Origin: Lanius collurio
Taxonomy: Eukaryota > Chordata > Aves > Passeriformes > Laniidae
DNA length: 64,000 bases
Direction of reading: 5' to 3'
Assembly: GCA_020086605.1 (NCBI GenBank)
Contig: JACBWW010000003.1
Coordinates: 4,563,260 to 4,627,259, forward strand
Part shown: positions 10,770-23,640 of the stretch, piece by piece
How the letters are laid out: each line of letters starts with the position of its first letter
How positions within the stretch are numbered: the stretch's first letter is position 1
Notes under the pieces: generated by a model
Told to the model about the DNA's origin: nothing
Database searches by the model: none
The model's input: only the letters and a program-made list of their open reading frames with translations
Program-made: the position numbers and the translations under genes

Positions 10770-13099
10770 TATTTTAAGTTCAAAAGAGCTGTCATTCCTT
10801 ATCTAACCTTTGGTTTTGGGGAAGTGGTTCCATATTATTTTCCCTTTGGTTCTCAGAGATATCAGTTTAGGTATTATTCTTATGATATATAAAAATAATT
10901 AAGAAAAGATGTTGCAAGAAAGTTATTTTAATTTGCTTCCAGAGAAGGGGTTAAAACCAACTTCACTTCAACTACAGCAGTCTTGATGAGCAGTCAAAGA
11001 ACTACACTGTGAGGTGATTATGACTTCATGTCCAGGGGAGAAATTTTTACAGGAATTACATGAGAGATTTACTTTCTGACATACGGATGATATAAGAGAC
11101 AATGCACATAGCACTAAGAATGTTCAAGGGAAATATTGGATACTTGTACCTGCTGCACAATATCTGTCATCAAACGAAGCCCACTGATGGGATGGCTCCA
11201 AAATTTCTCTGCAGAAATAGTATTTAATTTTATTATTATTATTCTGACAAGAGTAATAAATGTCTCAATTTTTCAAACAGTAAATTAAACTAGCTGTAAA
11301 CAAAGGTTCAAACTGAAATTATGTCACAGACAGGAGAAAAAAAAAAGTTTGGCATTCTTCTACCATGTTCTTTCTTTTCCTATTCAAAATAAAATAAATA
11401 AAAAGAAAATTGGGTAGTTTTACTCATTTTCTTAATTGTTATTCTTCAGCTTCCTAAAACTGGAAGAGGTTCTGAAATTGCAGATTAGGAAGAGACCACA
11501 GATATTATCAATTTCAATGCAAGGAGAAAGATAGGGATAAGAAAAAACACGTTAGGCTTCATCATTTTGATATGGCTATTTTATCAGTATACAGTGTTTT
11601 CCACAAATGGAAAAAAACAGGTAAAAGTTGCTCTATCTCATATCATGTTAAAGGTAAAAACTGTGAAGTTGCTTCTATTTTGGTAAAATCATTCTGCCAG
11701 TTTTCAACACAATCTACTGACAGGTTATCTGGCTTCATCAAACAGCTGAAAGACTTAGGAAGAGAAGACAGGCTTTTTTGAACAGGCTTTCTCAAAAGCA
11801 GTGAAATATTTCCAAAGACTATTTATATCAATGATATAATACTTACTGTTTAAGCCATAGCAAAAGAGGCTGCAAGTCAGTCTGCATAACCCTAAAATCT
11901 TACCACCAACTACTGAGTATTCAACTCAGTTTTAATAGTGCTTAAAGGTCATATATCCCAGTGAAACAGTGAACAGATTGAAATTTTTTGCCAGGCAGAC
12001 TGCAATGCCTGAATTTACCACTGAACAAAATGGATTTAAAAGTGAAACTAATTCAAATTTTGCTAATTCTGCCACTGTAAAACAGATAAGGCTTGTTAAT
12101 ATACAAATTCATTCCCAAGTAGCATCTGTAAAAGCACTTAGGCAAATTGATAAAAATATGTTATGCACATTAATCAGTTTGATTAAAATTAAAAGCAGGC
12201 ATCATATTAATGTTTAAACTAGAATCGTTGTGTCTTTGGGAAGAAGAAAACTAAAAATAAAATAGGACTAAGCTAACAATGGTTAATGCTGAGTTTCTGA
12301 GCCATAAAATCTTAAAGCAGATGAGACAAAAAAAGCAGACTGAAGACCTGGACAGTTTAGACATGTTCACATGCTTCAGAATACACAGAATGCTACAGTA
12401 TCTGAGGATCTCATGTCATAGGGATGTATTTTTATCTGTCATTCATGAAAAGACTAATTAGCACAATTATCTTCTGCATCAGGTGTTGTACCTTTAAAAT
12501 TAATTCACATCACACAGTGGGTATCACTCCAAAGTCTCATGAATTCCAGGAAACAGAAGACTTACCTGGTCAATACTAACTTACTTTGCTATATGATTGA
12601 ATAAAAATGTGATGCAAATCAATGGTTGCACCATTGTTTAACTCTTGAGTGGAATTTCAAAAATTCCTTATGATTATGCAGCCAAAATCATGCTCAGGTC
12701 TTACTGACATGGGTCAAATGAGGCCCTCTAAATACAGGACTCATAATATATAAGAAATAAACTCTAAACTTAAAGGTCAATTTTAAAAAAAAATAAACTA
12801 GTCAGGAGTTATTGCAAAACACTCCTAAAGAGAGAAGACACAAAAGTAAAGGATCGCTGGCAAATGAAGTAGCAATAAAAATTAAATTCATTTTATGATA
12901 GAATTAGGCCCATAGACACAGAATTCTGACAGATATACTCTGTAGTCAGAACAACTGAATTAATCCAATATGAAGATAGATGCAAAATTTTTTAGAACAT
13001 TCTCTTGATACGGGGTTTTGAAGTTGTACTTGTCTGCCTTTAAGACACTGAGAAGAAATTGAAAAACTGGGAACTACTTAAAGCTAAATTCTTCTAAGT
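10770..13099. other. Non-coding, no gene recognised
   Basis: AT-rich unique sequence. The short plus-strand frames at 11572, 11969 and 12279 are low-complexity Lys/Ile/Phe-rich chance frames. Confidence 0.55.
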
Positions 13100-13129
13100 G
13101 CCTGGGCTGGACACAGGCACCATTTAGAT

Positions 13130-13185
13130 AACTAAGTTTTCCATTTTACAGCTGGAGAAATAGAGGAAAAGACTGAGGAACTCCC
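13130..13185 (-). mobile_element. Possible MIR-like SINE core, antisense
   Basis: TTCCATTTTACAGCTGGAGA followed by AATAGAGGAAAAGACTGAGG resembles the reverse complement of the MIR core ('CCATTTTACAGATGAGGAAACTGAGG'). Only about 50 bases can be aligned by eye, so the assignment is tentative. MIR-type relics predate the mammal/bird split and do occur in birds at low number. Confidence 0.35.
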
Positions 13186-14199
13186 GCCTGATTGGATTCC
13201 GTGTTAGTGGTTTCTCAGAAGCTGCGTGGTGCCCGTTAGCTCACACAACTTCTTCATTGCGATGATTTCAAACATACATTGCACGATCAGAAATATGAGC
13301 CTGACCTAGTACAAAATCATGAGGCAAATAAACAGAAGACAGAGCCCACCGTGGTAGAAATAAGACCCAGACAGAGGCAATGAATGCTAAATCCAGATCT
13401 GACCACAAGACTTGCCATTCTGACTCAAACTTGACACCCACTGGGCCTAACAGTGTCTCCAGCAGCAGCAGCCAGCACCAGATGCTTTGGTGAAAGATAC
13501 AAGATCCCCACAGATGCAGGATAATCTGTCTCCCTCGAAGGTCTCATCCTAATCCCTTTAGTTATAGATTCCTTTAAATCCTGATGCGTGAGGGTTTTCA
13601 TCCCTTCAAATACTCTTTTTTAGCATTACTATCATAACTCTGGATATTCTTGTTATCCATACAAATGCCCCTTCCCTCTTTGATACTCACAAAATTCTTG
13701 ATTTCATCTTCATCCAGAATAAATGAGTTCTTCAGTTTATATAGGAACCTTTTGGGAAGTGTTTCTTTATTCCTGAGAGATGGGAGAAACTGTAGTCCCA
13801 TGATCTTTTTTCTTTGCTGAATCCCTCTTTTTTAATACTTTTTTTTTCTCTTTCAACCATATCTTTATCACTCATGTGAGTCCTCAGGTAAACAGTCATT
13901 TCAGATATACTTATGTCACTAACCTTTCTCTCTGCTTTTACCTGAGCCTGTCCAATTTTGCAGTATTTTTTTCCATGATGGACCTTCTATTAATACCCAA
14001 TAAATTTTATAGAACACCACACTGCTGGCTGATACAATGACTTTGCATGTGATTACTTTCTTTTTTTTTCTGTATTTCTTCAAAAGGAATGTACCTCACC
14101 AAGTCTGACTGAGCCCATGAAATTCCTTAAGGCTCCTCTGGACTTGATTAACAAATAACCTACAAAGAGGTTATCTACCAATAATGTGGTGTTGCTGCC
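13186..14199. other. Non-coding, no gene recognised
   Basis: No gene seen. The antisense CR1-L3-like element on the right may begin anywhere from about 13890, but the alignment before 14200 is too weak to claim. Confidence 0.45.
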
Positions 14200-14840
14200 T
14201 CATTTCTCCTTCCTCTTTCCAGATAACTAATAAATACATTACACAACAGCAGACCTAGTACAGAAACTTGTGGCTATTAACCTTTGGCCATGATGAAAAT
14301 GGACCATTTGTTTCTGCTTTGTCTCCTGCCTCTCAGCTACTTTTTAATCCATGATATTACATTGCCTCATGGCTACTTGGTTTCTTTTAGAGGAGATAGT
14401 ATCAATCCACAACCTTCAAAAACCATGGCATGACTAGCCTCAAAATTACATGATATCTTACAAATCATGACATATTAAGACATAATAACAATTCTGTTTC
14501 TATCAGTGTCCGATTTCTGAGCTAGCCTGATTCATGGTCATGAACTTTAACTCTAGAGCTTCTATGCTATGATTTTTTTAGAAAATTTCTTTTTTACAAA
14601 AAATTCTCATCCCATTTCTTGACTACCATAATGAGCAATTTTAAAGGGAGAAAATCAGGCAATATGGGCCTTAGGAAAAAACCTCAAAAGCTAGAAATGC
14701 TGAATAGCCTTTCTTCTGAGACCCTATCAGAAGTCTTGTGAAAGATACACTTAACATCCCCTCTATTCATTTGTTAACATTCTCAAAGAATTTTAAGACA
14801 GTACCCAGACAAAGTTTGCTTTGCATAACTATATGATTAG
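14200..14840 (-). mobile_element. Ancient L3-like CR1 LINE fragment, ORF2 region, antisense
   Basis: Two blocks match the antisense of the old amniote CR1/L3 group. At 14222-14390, TAACCTTTGGCCATGATGAA, then GGACCATTTGTTTCTGCTTT and TTTTTAATCCATGA, follow a well-known L3 text. At 14700-14830, AGTCTTGTGAAAGATACACT and ATTCATTTGTTAACATTCTC with AAAGAATTTTAA follow its continuation. The stretch between (about 14400-14640), rich in CATGA/CATGG motifs, does not fit and may be an insertion of another old repeat. Stops are abundant and the copy is dead. Its age contrasts with the younger CR1 tails elsewhere. Confidence 0.7.
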
Positions 14841-17270
14841 CTATAGATTATTATCTTCCAACTCTTCTTTCTGTTTCAGAGTTACTCCAGCTAAGGTTTA
14901 TCAGCAAGCAGTCCCACAGAGCTCCTTTGGAACCTTTTTAAAAGATATGGTCAGAATTTCTACCCTGTCATCATCTGACCAGTTAGCCCGTTTTAAGCAA
15001 CTTCCTGGTTTAGTTAGAAATTCAGCTGAGCCATACTTAAAACACCTACAAAACTCCATTTGGAGTTGGTCACTTACTTCTTTGGAAAATTTCACTGATT
15101 TACTGCACCTTTTTAAATTGTAGGTTCAAAAAACAGCTTCCACTTTAACAGATCAGAGAAACACTGAGAGAAAATAAGTGTAAATGATAAAATGTTCTGT
15201 TTTAAAGGATACATGAATTGTATAGAAAATATTTTTTGAATGAGTTCAACAGTGAACTCTAAACACAAAGACAAAAAGCTCAGACAAAATAGAGGCAGAA
15301 CAAAAAGGACAAAATATTCAGGGCAAATATCAAGGATTACCTTGTCAATTGCAAAAGTCATCCCTATGGCTACTTTTTTTTTTTTTTTAAGTGGCTCATA
15401 CATTTCATCCAAATTCCTATAGCTATTATATCTGTCCTTTCAAAGAAAAACACAGGTTTCATACCAGCCTTGATAGGTCTTGCTATCAGACCTAGATGAA
15501 ACAGGTAGTTTTACAGCATAGCTTACAAAAAGTATATAGTCTTTGGAAAGACCCAAGTACATTTGTGTTTTAAAATGTAAATTGTGAGGGCTTCACTTCT
15601 GTTCAGTTATCACTGTTATATTCCTTTGAATCCTGTGTAGTTGAGGGAATGTGAGAGAAGCTTGGAGAACATGCAAGTCCCTCTAAAAAACGGTTGCACT
15701 TAAGGTTTGAAAAATCTTAGAGAATCAGTGGGAGCACAGGATATATTTTAAGATGGTCTGCATAATTTTGTTACCTGCAGCACCTTAAAGAAGTAGCAAA
15801 AAAGTTCTGCATGGGCCACTGCTAGTTTCTAGCAGCTAGGAAGACAAAGAGATGAGGAAAGTAGACCAAGATTTCAAGAAGTTAAAAACAAAAGAAAGGT
15901 AAATAAACAGACGAGAAAGGATATGATGTGGAGAAGGAAATATGGTTCCTCTGTCAAATCACTGATAAAAATTCTAGCAAGAAGCTGGGAAATATATCTC
16001 ACTTGTTTCAGTAAATAGATAAAAATGTTTTGTGTTACTAAGTGTGAAGTCAAAGGTTTATCTGGTATTACTGTACTTGTTCCACCATATATTTTATATG
16101 TGGGTTCCAGAAACTTGAAGTCTTGCAGTATTGGAAAAGTGGAAGTTTTTAAAAAAGAAAAGCAATTCTATTCTCGGTGCACTTCGAAATGGCAGACTGT
16201 AAAAGTTGTACTTACCTAAGCTCACAAACCAAAAGGAAATTCTGCTGCTTCCAACTTCACACCGATCAAAAACCTCCCCTAAACTGGTAATTCCAACATC
16301 AAATATTGTGAAGTATAAGACAGTACACAGGCCAAATCCTTCCATCTTTGTAAAACTCTTGAATTTGTATTGTATGTTTTTATATCGTTAGCATGATCCG
16401 ACAAGGTCACCATTCAATGCCATACACTATTCTGCTGCACCATTTTGGGAATGAATTGCTTACTTCTCCTGTATCTGGAAAGCACACCTCATGGGAAATA
16501 TTGGTTTACATATAATTTTAAAGCAAAAGCTGATTTCCAATAAAGACTGTAATTGCAAAGATATACATTTATTCACAAACACCAGACAGCACTTAAAATT
16601 TTCGTATATTTCTGGCACAATAGTTATATTACAGTGCCATCCACTGACTCTCTCCTGCAAGTACGTGCACTGACACACACAGCTGCTGTTTTACATTGAG
16701 TTGGCTTAATTCCCACTGAAGGGCCAACTATCCCCAGACAGATATATTCCCAATTCATTTCCTTCTGCAATGATAACTGTGAAATTTACCCAGCTCACAA
16801 AGGAAGAGAAATAATTTCTGTAATAGCCTTAATGGGTTTTTAGAGACTTTGGCTAGAAGCCAAGAGAGACTTAGACATGGCTTTGCAGGCAGCATGAATA
16901 CAGAGGTTATTTTCCTATGTGTGTGTGTGCATGTGTGTTGTGTGGATGGTTTTATTGTGAGATACGTTTCAGGAAAAAAAAAAATTGAACCCCATCAGCA
17001 CTGATGAGCCCACCAATAGTTTTTCTTCACTGACATCAAGGGATATGAATGAAAACTAATTGCGCTTCAAAGAAAAGGCAAATCACAAGTCTGTTGTAGG
17101 ATTAGGTTTTTCTTTAATTAAGATTGTTGAAATAAACAGCAAGAGAGCTGTTATGGACTTTTTCATGTATATTTTAGTTCCAGTTTTTCTATTGAAATGT
17201 GAGACTATCATGTTATTACAAAAGAAGATCAAAGAAAAGAATACACTAGAAAAGCCTGAAAAGCTTTCAG
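14841..17270. other. Non-coding, no gene recognised
   Basis: Unique AT-rich DNA with several overlapping short frames on both strands and none recognisable. A (TG)-rich patch lies at about 16917-16945. Confidence 0.55.
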
Positions 17271-17295
17271 AAAAAAAAAAAAAAAAAAAAAAAAA
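17271..17295. repeat. Poly-A run (25)
   Basis: Twenty-five consecutive A following an A-rich lead-in from about 17220. It is either a microsatellite or a retroposition tail; no body could be recognised upstream. Confidence 0.9.
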
Positions 17296-20200
17296 GCCAA
17301 AATATTAAGCTTTACTTAACTAAAATTCACTGAAACAGTCCACTCAAATATGTTCTCAATATTTCAGTTACAAAGAGTTCAATAATAAACTCTTACAGTT
17401 AGAATTTCCTAGTATGTGCTTTACTCGCTTTCAAATAGAAGACAGACTAAAATCAGAAAGACTGATTTTAGAAGAAATAATTTTGACATTTCAGAGGTTG
17501 CTGCACTTAACACAGTAAACCAAATTTTCTCACTTTTTGTTGAAAAACACATGATCACTGACTAGCACATTGCATGCCAGCAAGGGCAGATGTGTCCACA
17601 CACCAGCACAAACACACTGCAGAGGCTCTGCAGAGCTTTAAAAATCCTACAGAGGAGGATCTGGTTTTGTGACAACTCCCATTCTTGGTCACTGAGGGTC
17701 ACTGAGGGTGAGTGAGACATCAAGACCTTCAAATTAAAAGCAGTTAGGAAGAAAGGAGCCTGAGGAGTACAAGGACAGGCCAGCTGGTTCAACTGTGTAG
17801 TGGCAGTTCTGCCCTGCACACACATCCATGGTCTCACAGAGACTAAGGGGGTCACAAAACATGACATTCTGTATTCCAGCATGCCTGCAATGCACACAGT
17901 ATGAACAGAGCTTTAAAAAGCCTCCTCTGTGGCAGACAGTCACTGCCACCATATGGATTAAAGTTGTTTAGCCACAACTGTGTTTTTAGAAGTTGATGCC
18001 CACAAAATAGGCAGAAGAAATGAGCCAAACTTAATGCACGTCCTCAAATTATCTGCCATAAATCCTAGACCTAGCCATACATACAGTCAGGGAAGAAACT
18101 GTGATTTGGAGCACTTCAGCAAATGTATGTCTTGCACGACTTGCCAGTCTCTCAGCCCCCTCTATCTTCTAATCTTTAGCCCCTTTCTCATTCTGCTGTT
18201 GGCAATCATCTCTGACACACACTCTCATGTTTCCTAGTCCTACCTACACTGACAGTGGAGCCACAGCTGTGTTGCCTCCACACTGTGAGCTGGCTGCCTT
18301 CCCACATAGGAACTTCTACCAGCCAGGTACATGGGGAGCCAGGAGTCATCCATCAGACAAGGCCTGTAGAGCTTCACAAGCACCAACCACTTTCTGCCAC
18401 TATTGCCATTCAGTACATGACAATTGCTTTGCTCCATGACATTATCTGCTTCTGCTCCTCTCTGTGAGTAATTAAAGAACACACCCAAGCAGCTCATCAG
18501 CCACAAAGTTATAGAGATTTGCACAGTCTGTGATCTTTGGGTAAAGATCAGGAAATCTACATATCTATTACCATTATATCAGAGGGGTTTAGTATGGGGA
18601 TACTGATGCAGTACTTATATGAAGGAGTTTTAATAACAGCTAAATTCCTTTATTTTATGAAAGCTGGAAAAATTCCTCAAGGAAAAAAAAAAGTTGCAGC
18701 AGAGAAGCTGTCCCTAGGAAGCTGGGTTCTGGCTAGCATTGAAGATAAAACTCTCCTTATTGGGACTCAGGTTAGCTCAACGATATCTGACCGCAGGGTC
18801 CAACTACGCTGAAAGTCACATGAAAACAAGAAAGTGGTAAGACACAAATCTACAATATTTGAAGGAGAAGGCAAGAGGAAATCTCTGTTAACAAAGACAA
18901 GGGTCATGAAGACTACATTTGTGCCTAAATCCTGAGATGCTGCCTTTTAAATTATTCCTTTTATTGTTACAGGAATAGATTGGTTTAATTTCAACTAAAC
19001 TTCATCTTTTCGACCATCCTGAATTTTTTTTCCACATAACAGGTGAGCTATTTTTCACAATATCATTGGAAGCACAGACTAATTTTGTCCTCACAGAAAA
19101 CAGAAGTCCAAATTCACTGATTTTGCTTTAAATAAAAATTCTTTCTCAGACCTCTAGTCTCAGCATAGAAGAGATTAAATGATGTTTTAAGTTCAACCCT
19201 CTTGAGACAAGTACTTAAAGGTGTTTGAACATTTCTTCTTTATCCCTTTTCTAAGAGCTATAGTGCTAAAAAGAATTTTCTTCCTCAAAGACCACTGAAG
19301 TCTGACAGAGATAATATCAAAAATTTTCTGTATTTTAGGACTCAGGAAAGTTGGAGAATGGGTATATGTCCTAGAAGCACACCACATAGATGCATCTTTG
19401 GAGGCAAAATTTGGATTTCCCTGCTTTTGTTTTCCTTGCTTTTTCCAATATCCATTAATGTCTTTTGCTACAGCTCCTACAGCATATGTATATCAACTGG
19501 CCAACACATTACTGTTATCTTTTAGGGGGAGGAAACTTGAAATACCTTTAGAATAGCCACTAAGCACAACATACACTTTACACAGCCTAATGTGTCAAAA
19601 CTGTAAAATAAATGGCTGTGATTGGAAAATGATGTGCTCTGTTTTAGGTCCATAACCTTTAATGTCACATGCCCAGCACTGCTTATTGCTCAAAACTACT
19701 GCAAACTTCCCAGGTCTAGCCCGGCCAGACGAAAATCCGGTGCCCACAAGTACATGCAGACTGTCACTTGAAAGAAGCTCTCCGCTCGATTCCACAGTCA
19801 CCATCTATCTAGGTAGCAACCCCAGACACGAAGCCCTAGGCAAAGCAGAAGGCCATGCTCTAAAACATGCAGAAGCCTATTTCCCTAAGGACTCTGGAAT
19901 GCTTTGTATGGTTAATATGCTGCCAGGCATACCCAGGCAAGGTTTTCCTCAGCTGCTTGCAATGCCCAGGAGGTGGACAGAGTGCAGAACACATCATGTC
20001 ACAAACACTTTTGTGGCCACTTATCAGGAAAGCTATATAGATTTAACCAACAAATCTTAATCTTAAAATTAACCAACTAAAACCCCATTTAAACTTTCCT
20101 TACTGTTTTGGGCTGGTTTTCTGTTGACAGTAAGATCACTACTTTACCAATTAAGGTCTATTCTGATTAGGTTTCCTTACCTAAATTGCTCATGTTGCAT

Positions 20201-20770
20201 TACAGTTTTGGTTCTACTTGCATAAAACACAATAGAATTGTGTATTTATACCTCTTCCAAAGAGACAGTGGAGAAACCAGACCCACACAAGTTCAATTTT
20301 ATTACACAGTCTCTACATCATGCAGGTAGGACAATTTCTCATTTTCATTCCAATTTCTCACATAAATTCATCCACCTTGTTTACAGATTGTAGTTATACA
20401 CACTACTTGCATGGAAATAGACATGCACTGACCTGCAATACCACGTATTTAAGCTACTTTTATTATAGTCACAGAAATGTTTTTTCTGGCATCATCTTAT
20501 AGGAAAACTTTAGACCTTTCCTGTTTTGAGCTTGCTTCAGAATTATGCAAGTCCTCTATTAGGATCTCTACCAAGATTATTTCTCCTTGAACCTAAAATT
20601 CCAACATCATATTTTATCCAATTTAATTCACTAGGTGATATATAAGTGTTTCAAATCTGACCAAATGAAACATTATATGTGCATTGTTTTTGCAGCAAAG
20701 CCCATAAAAGACTATGACACAGAAGGCTACTCTAGATTCATGTGTCATACTCAGACGTTCACTTCTGTGT
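17296..20770. other. Non-coding, no gene recognised
   Basis: Mostly unique. It holds a 10-bp tandem repeat, two copies of GGTCACTGAG and a diverged third, at 17687-17716. The patch 19690-19830 carries more CpG than its surroundings and overlaps unrecognised frames on both strands (19662-20060 plus; 19595-19804 minus). No splice-bounded exon is evident. Confidence 0.45.
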
Positions 20771-20775
20771 GTCAG

Positions 20776-21339
20776 TGTGTGGGTTCAATGTGCCCAATAG
20801 CCAAATACCCATCCAGCTTCTCACTCACACCTGCTCCCCAGTTGGGAATGGTGAGAAAATAGGATCAGAAATTTCCCTGTCAGGATAAGGAGAATTAAAA
20901 AGAGTTTCAGGTAGCAAGAAACAAAGACTTAATCTGTCCTCCTCAGACCTCACCTGTCCTACTCCCTTTCTCCTGCACAGCATGAAGTCCTGCGCTCCAG
21001 ACTCCTCTACCACCTCCCCTGGAGCAGCACAGGAGAGAATGGGAAAAGCGTGTGTTCAGTGCACAGCAGTTCCTCTCTAACCACCCCCCCTGCCCTCCCC
21101 CACTCACACACACTGTTCCATTGCTCCATCGCTCCATCATGGACTGCAGTCCTCCAGGAACCTGCCTGTATGGCATTTTTTCAACCTTTCTTGTCCAGGT
21201 TTTCCCTAAGGGGCCACCACCTTGGCTGTAGGGCTCAGTCATGCCCTGTGGTGGAGCCAGAGGGGCTGGCTGGAATGGGCTACGTCCAGCCACTCATCAC
21301 AGAGGCCTCTGCAGCATCTGGGCACCTGCACCTGGTACA
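20776..21339. mobile_element. ERVL-type solo LTR, 564 bp
   Basis: The unit opens TGTGTGGGTTCAATG and closes CACCTGGTACA. It is flanked on both sides by the same 5-bp target duplication GTCAG (20771-20775 and 21340-21344). The interior has the layout of the common avian ERVL LTR family: a TCTCACTCACACCTGCTCCC block, GAGAAAATAGGATCAG, a GC-rich part with CATGGACTGCAGTCCTCCAG, and a tail with GGCTGGCTGGAATGGGCTA and CACAGAGGCCTCTGCAGCAT. A 5-bp duplication is usual for ERVL integration. The single LTR with direct flanks means the internal region was lost by LTR recombination. Frames crossing it (20943-21421 on both strands) are shadows. Orientation is uncertain because no AATAAA was seen; the opening resembles that of the plus-strand LTR at 53021. 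Confidence 0.78.
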
Positions 21340-21437
21340 GTCAGAAAGATCAGAAACTACCCAAAAAAAGGGTCAGTCTAACACAAAGTATTACATTTTA
21401 CTCAGATATGCCCTGGTCTGACTAGAAGCTTACATTT

Positions 21438-21580
21438 ATCAGGACAAGAGAAAACAGTTGCACCTGAGGAGGTTTAGGTTGGATATTAGGAAAAATTTCT
21501 TTACAGAAAGGGTGATTTGGAAGCACTGGAATAGGCTGTCCAGGGAAGTGGCGGAATCACCATCCTTGGAATGTGGCACC
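21438..21580 (+). mobile_element. CR1 LINE fragment, sense, 3' truncated
   Basis: TTGCACCTGAGGAGGTTTAG, then GTTGGATATTAGGAAAAATT, TCTTTACAGAAAGGGTGA, ACTGGAATAGGCTGTCCAGG and GTGGCGGAATCACCATCC are the standard sense-strand CR1 3'-region phrases. The match stops near 'CATCCTTGGA', and the true CR1 3' terminus with its ATTCTATG tail is missing, so the right end was lost or interrupted after insertion. It lies about 100 bp beyond the solo LTR. Confidence 0.85.
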
Positions 21581-23190
21581 TTGGCCTTGCCAGCACTGCT
21601 GATACACTGCTTTGAGCATCCTGAAGTTCTTATAACATTCAGTCCTCAGTTTCTTAGTATTACTTATATTTCACCAAATCTCTGACAGCACAACAGTGGT
21701 CACTATTTCCTCAGCTGTCAGCAATTTTATTGTTTTTTTTCACTAGATTTGAACAACTGAAATAAAGCTTTCTAGGTGAAGGTCTGTCACCTACATGTTT
21801 CTAATCTCCAACTTTCCAGGCGGTATTTGCCTCAGTTCAGCAGACACCTCCTTTAGGGCTTTTGCCTCTAATAGTCCATCATTTTTTCTCCTGTAGAGAT
21901 TATAGGTCCATGAACAGTAAAAAGTATAATTTTCTATATGCTCATTTGTTTAGTTTTTAATTCTTTACCAATGACTATTCTGATGAGTACTAAGAAGTTG
22001 AAAAGAAAAAGAAACATTAAAATTCCTCTATATAATATTGGTATCTACAGAGCTAGGGAGAAGAAATCCATCAGAGCATTTACCCAAAAATATTCCCTTG
22101 CTATTTTGTTTCTTTCAGAAAATATACAGTAAACAGAAGTAGCTGCAGTAAAGGAATCAATAACAGCTTTATTAAAGAGAAGTAAAAAGCCTAGCTAGCA
22201 TTAAAATAAGTAAGTTGCCCCTTACTAAACAAAGTCCCACAATGTCACATGATCTAGCCATAAAGCAACACAAGAACTGGACACAGAATTAGACCCACCT
22301 GCACCAGCACCCAAAAGAATCCTCCTCCCTAGAGCAAGGATGCAGAATTAAGGAACCCACACTCTAAATGCAGGGTTAATACAGCAAAAGCTCTAATACA
22401 ACACTCAGGACTGCTGAATAAAGCAGCTTGAGGTGTGGAGCCCTTTTCTACTTGTCCTTAAAGAGATGCCCTTCCCTTTAGCCCAGAACTCCTAACAGGC
22501 ACCAACCTCATAGCTACCCTCTGGAGCTCTACAGCATCTTATCCTCCCCATTACCTGAAGCTTGGCTGCATTTCTACCCTTCTTTCACACAAATTCCACA
22601 TTACTAAAATGCACCTCACCTCCAGCCATCCCGTCCTGCATCACCCCATAGCCCGGATACCTCTCCCAGCTGCACAAACAAAATTGTTCTCAAGGAAATA
22701 CACAACCCGCCCTCTGCCTAGAAAGTTTTCCTGATCCCAAATAGAATGGGCGGCTCAGCCACAGGCTTGTTAACAGAACAGACAATATGGTGTGTATTTA
22801 GTGAACAAAAGAAATATTTCAGCCATTCATCATACTGTTCTTCACTGAATTCTAAAATAATAGTTAGAAAGTGTGATTCCAGGTCAAGGTGTGGATACAG
22901 ACAGCCTGTGGGGGCTGAATGTTGAGAAACTCTGTTATACTCTGGCATTAGGTCACCATGGTAGGCAAGGCAGATAACAGCTAATATAAAGTACACTTGA
23001 ATAAACTTTACATGGGGCTTTGGGAAGTTCCATGTAAAGTCTGATGGAAATATTGATGGAATAGCATCAGTCCAATATGCAGTGCTTTAGAAATTCCACT
23101 TTGCATCTTTTATTTTTGTGTTATCACATTTTTTCAGCTGTTTCTTTTAATGTGGTTGCCCTGGTTCATGCCTTAATTTAATTGTTGTCC
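21581..23190. other. Non-coding, no gene recognised
   Basis: The 22150-22430 segment has TTTATTAAAG and a stretch (about 22245-22300) faintly like an antisense MIR core; neither is firm. The minus-strand frame 22718-22996 (92 codons) is unrecognised. Confidence 0.45.
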
Positions 23191-23194
23191 TTTT

Positions 23195-23310
23195 CTTTCA
23201 TGTTTTTTTGGGGTTTTTTTGTGATTTTGAGCTTAGGGCTTTTTTGGTGAGGTGGGGATTTTTTTTTTTTTGTTTGTTTTGTTTTGTTTTTTGTTTTGGG
23301 GTTTTTTGGA
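23195..23310. repeat. T/G-rich low-complexity tract
   Basis: Long runs of T interrupted by single or short G runs (for example TTTGTTTGTTTTGTTTTG near 23268). This is simple-sequence DNA, which explains the Phe/Cys-rich frames predicted across it. Confidence 0.85.
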
Positions 23311-23589
23311 GTACCTCCTCCACTTTTTGGGTACCACATTTTTCTAGCTCTCAGCTCTTACATGCCCCAACACAGAAATGGTGTTGCCACTCCTGTGAGC
23401 AGCACCCTCTTCAACTCACTCCACAGAAAAAGGAAACAGCTTCATATTAGAAGAAGATGCACTTAGTTAGAAGGATTCGTATTTTTTAATACAGAGACAA
23501 AACCAAGGATGATTTACTAGTAAGTTTTAGCTCTTCTACGCTGAAATAATCCTTAATGTTATTACAAAGCAGTGCAAAGTCAGAACTGA

Positions 23590-23640
23590 ATGTCATCAGG
23601 AAATAAAGGCACAGAATGTTTAAATTACTTCCATTTACAA
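23590..23640 (-). mobile_element. Possible MIR-like SINE core, antisense
   Basis: TCAGGAAATAAAGGCACAGA followed by ATGTTTAAATTACTT resembles the reverse complement of the MIR core ('GAGGAAACTGAGGCACAGAGAGGTTAAGTAACTTG'). Only about 35 bases are comparable, so this is a weak call. Confidence 0.3.

Noticed and set aside
17060..17308. Processed pseudogene ending in poly-A
   Set aside because: The sequence before the A25 run shows no protein or RNA similarity, and no flanking duplication was found.
19595..20060. Frames on both strands in a CpG-richer patch as an exon
   Set aside because: No plausible pair of splice sites and no recognised protein similarity; could be an old repeat.
20943..21421. 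116- and 123-codon frames as genes
   Set aside because: They cross the solo LTR at 20776-21339 and have Pro/Ser/Gly-rich compositions typical of LTR shadows.
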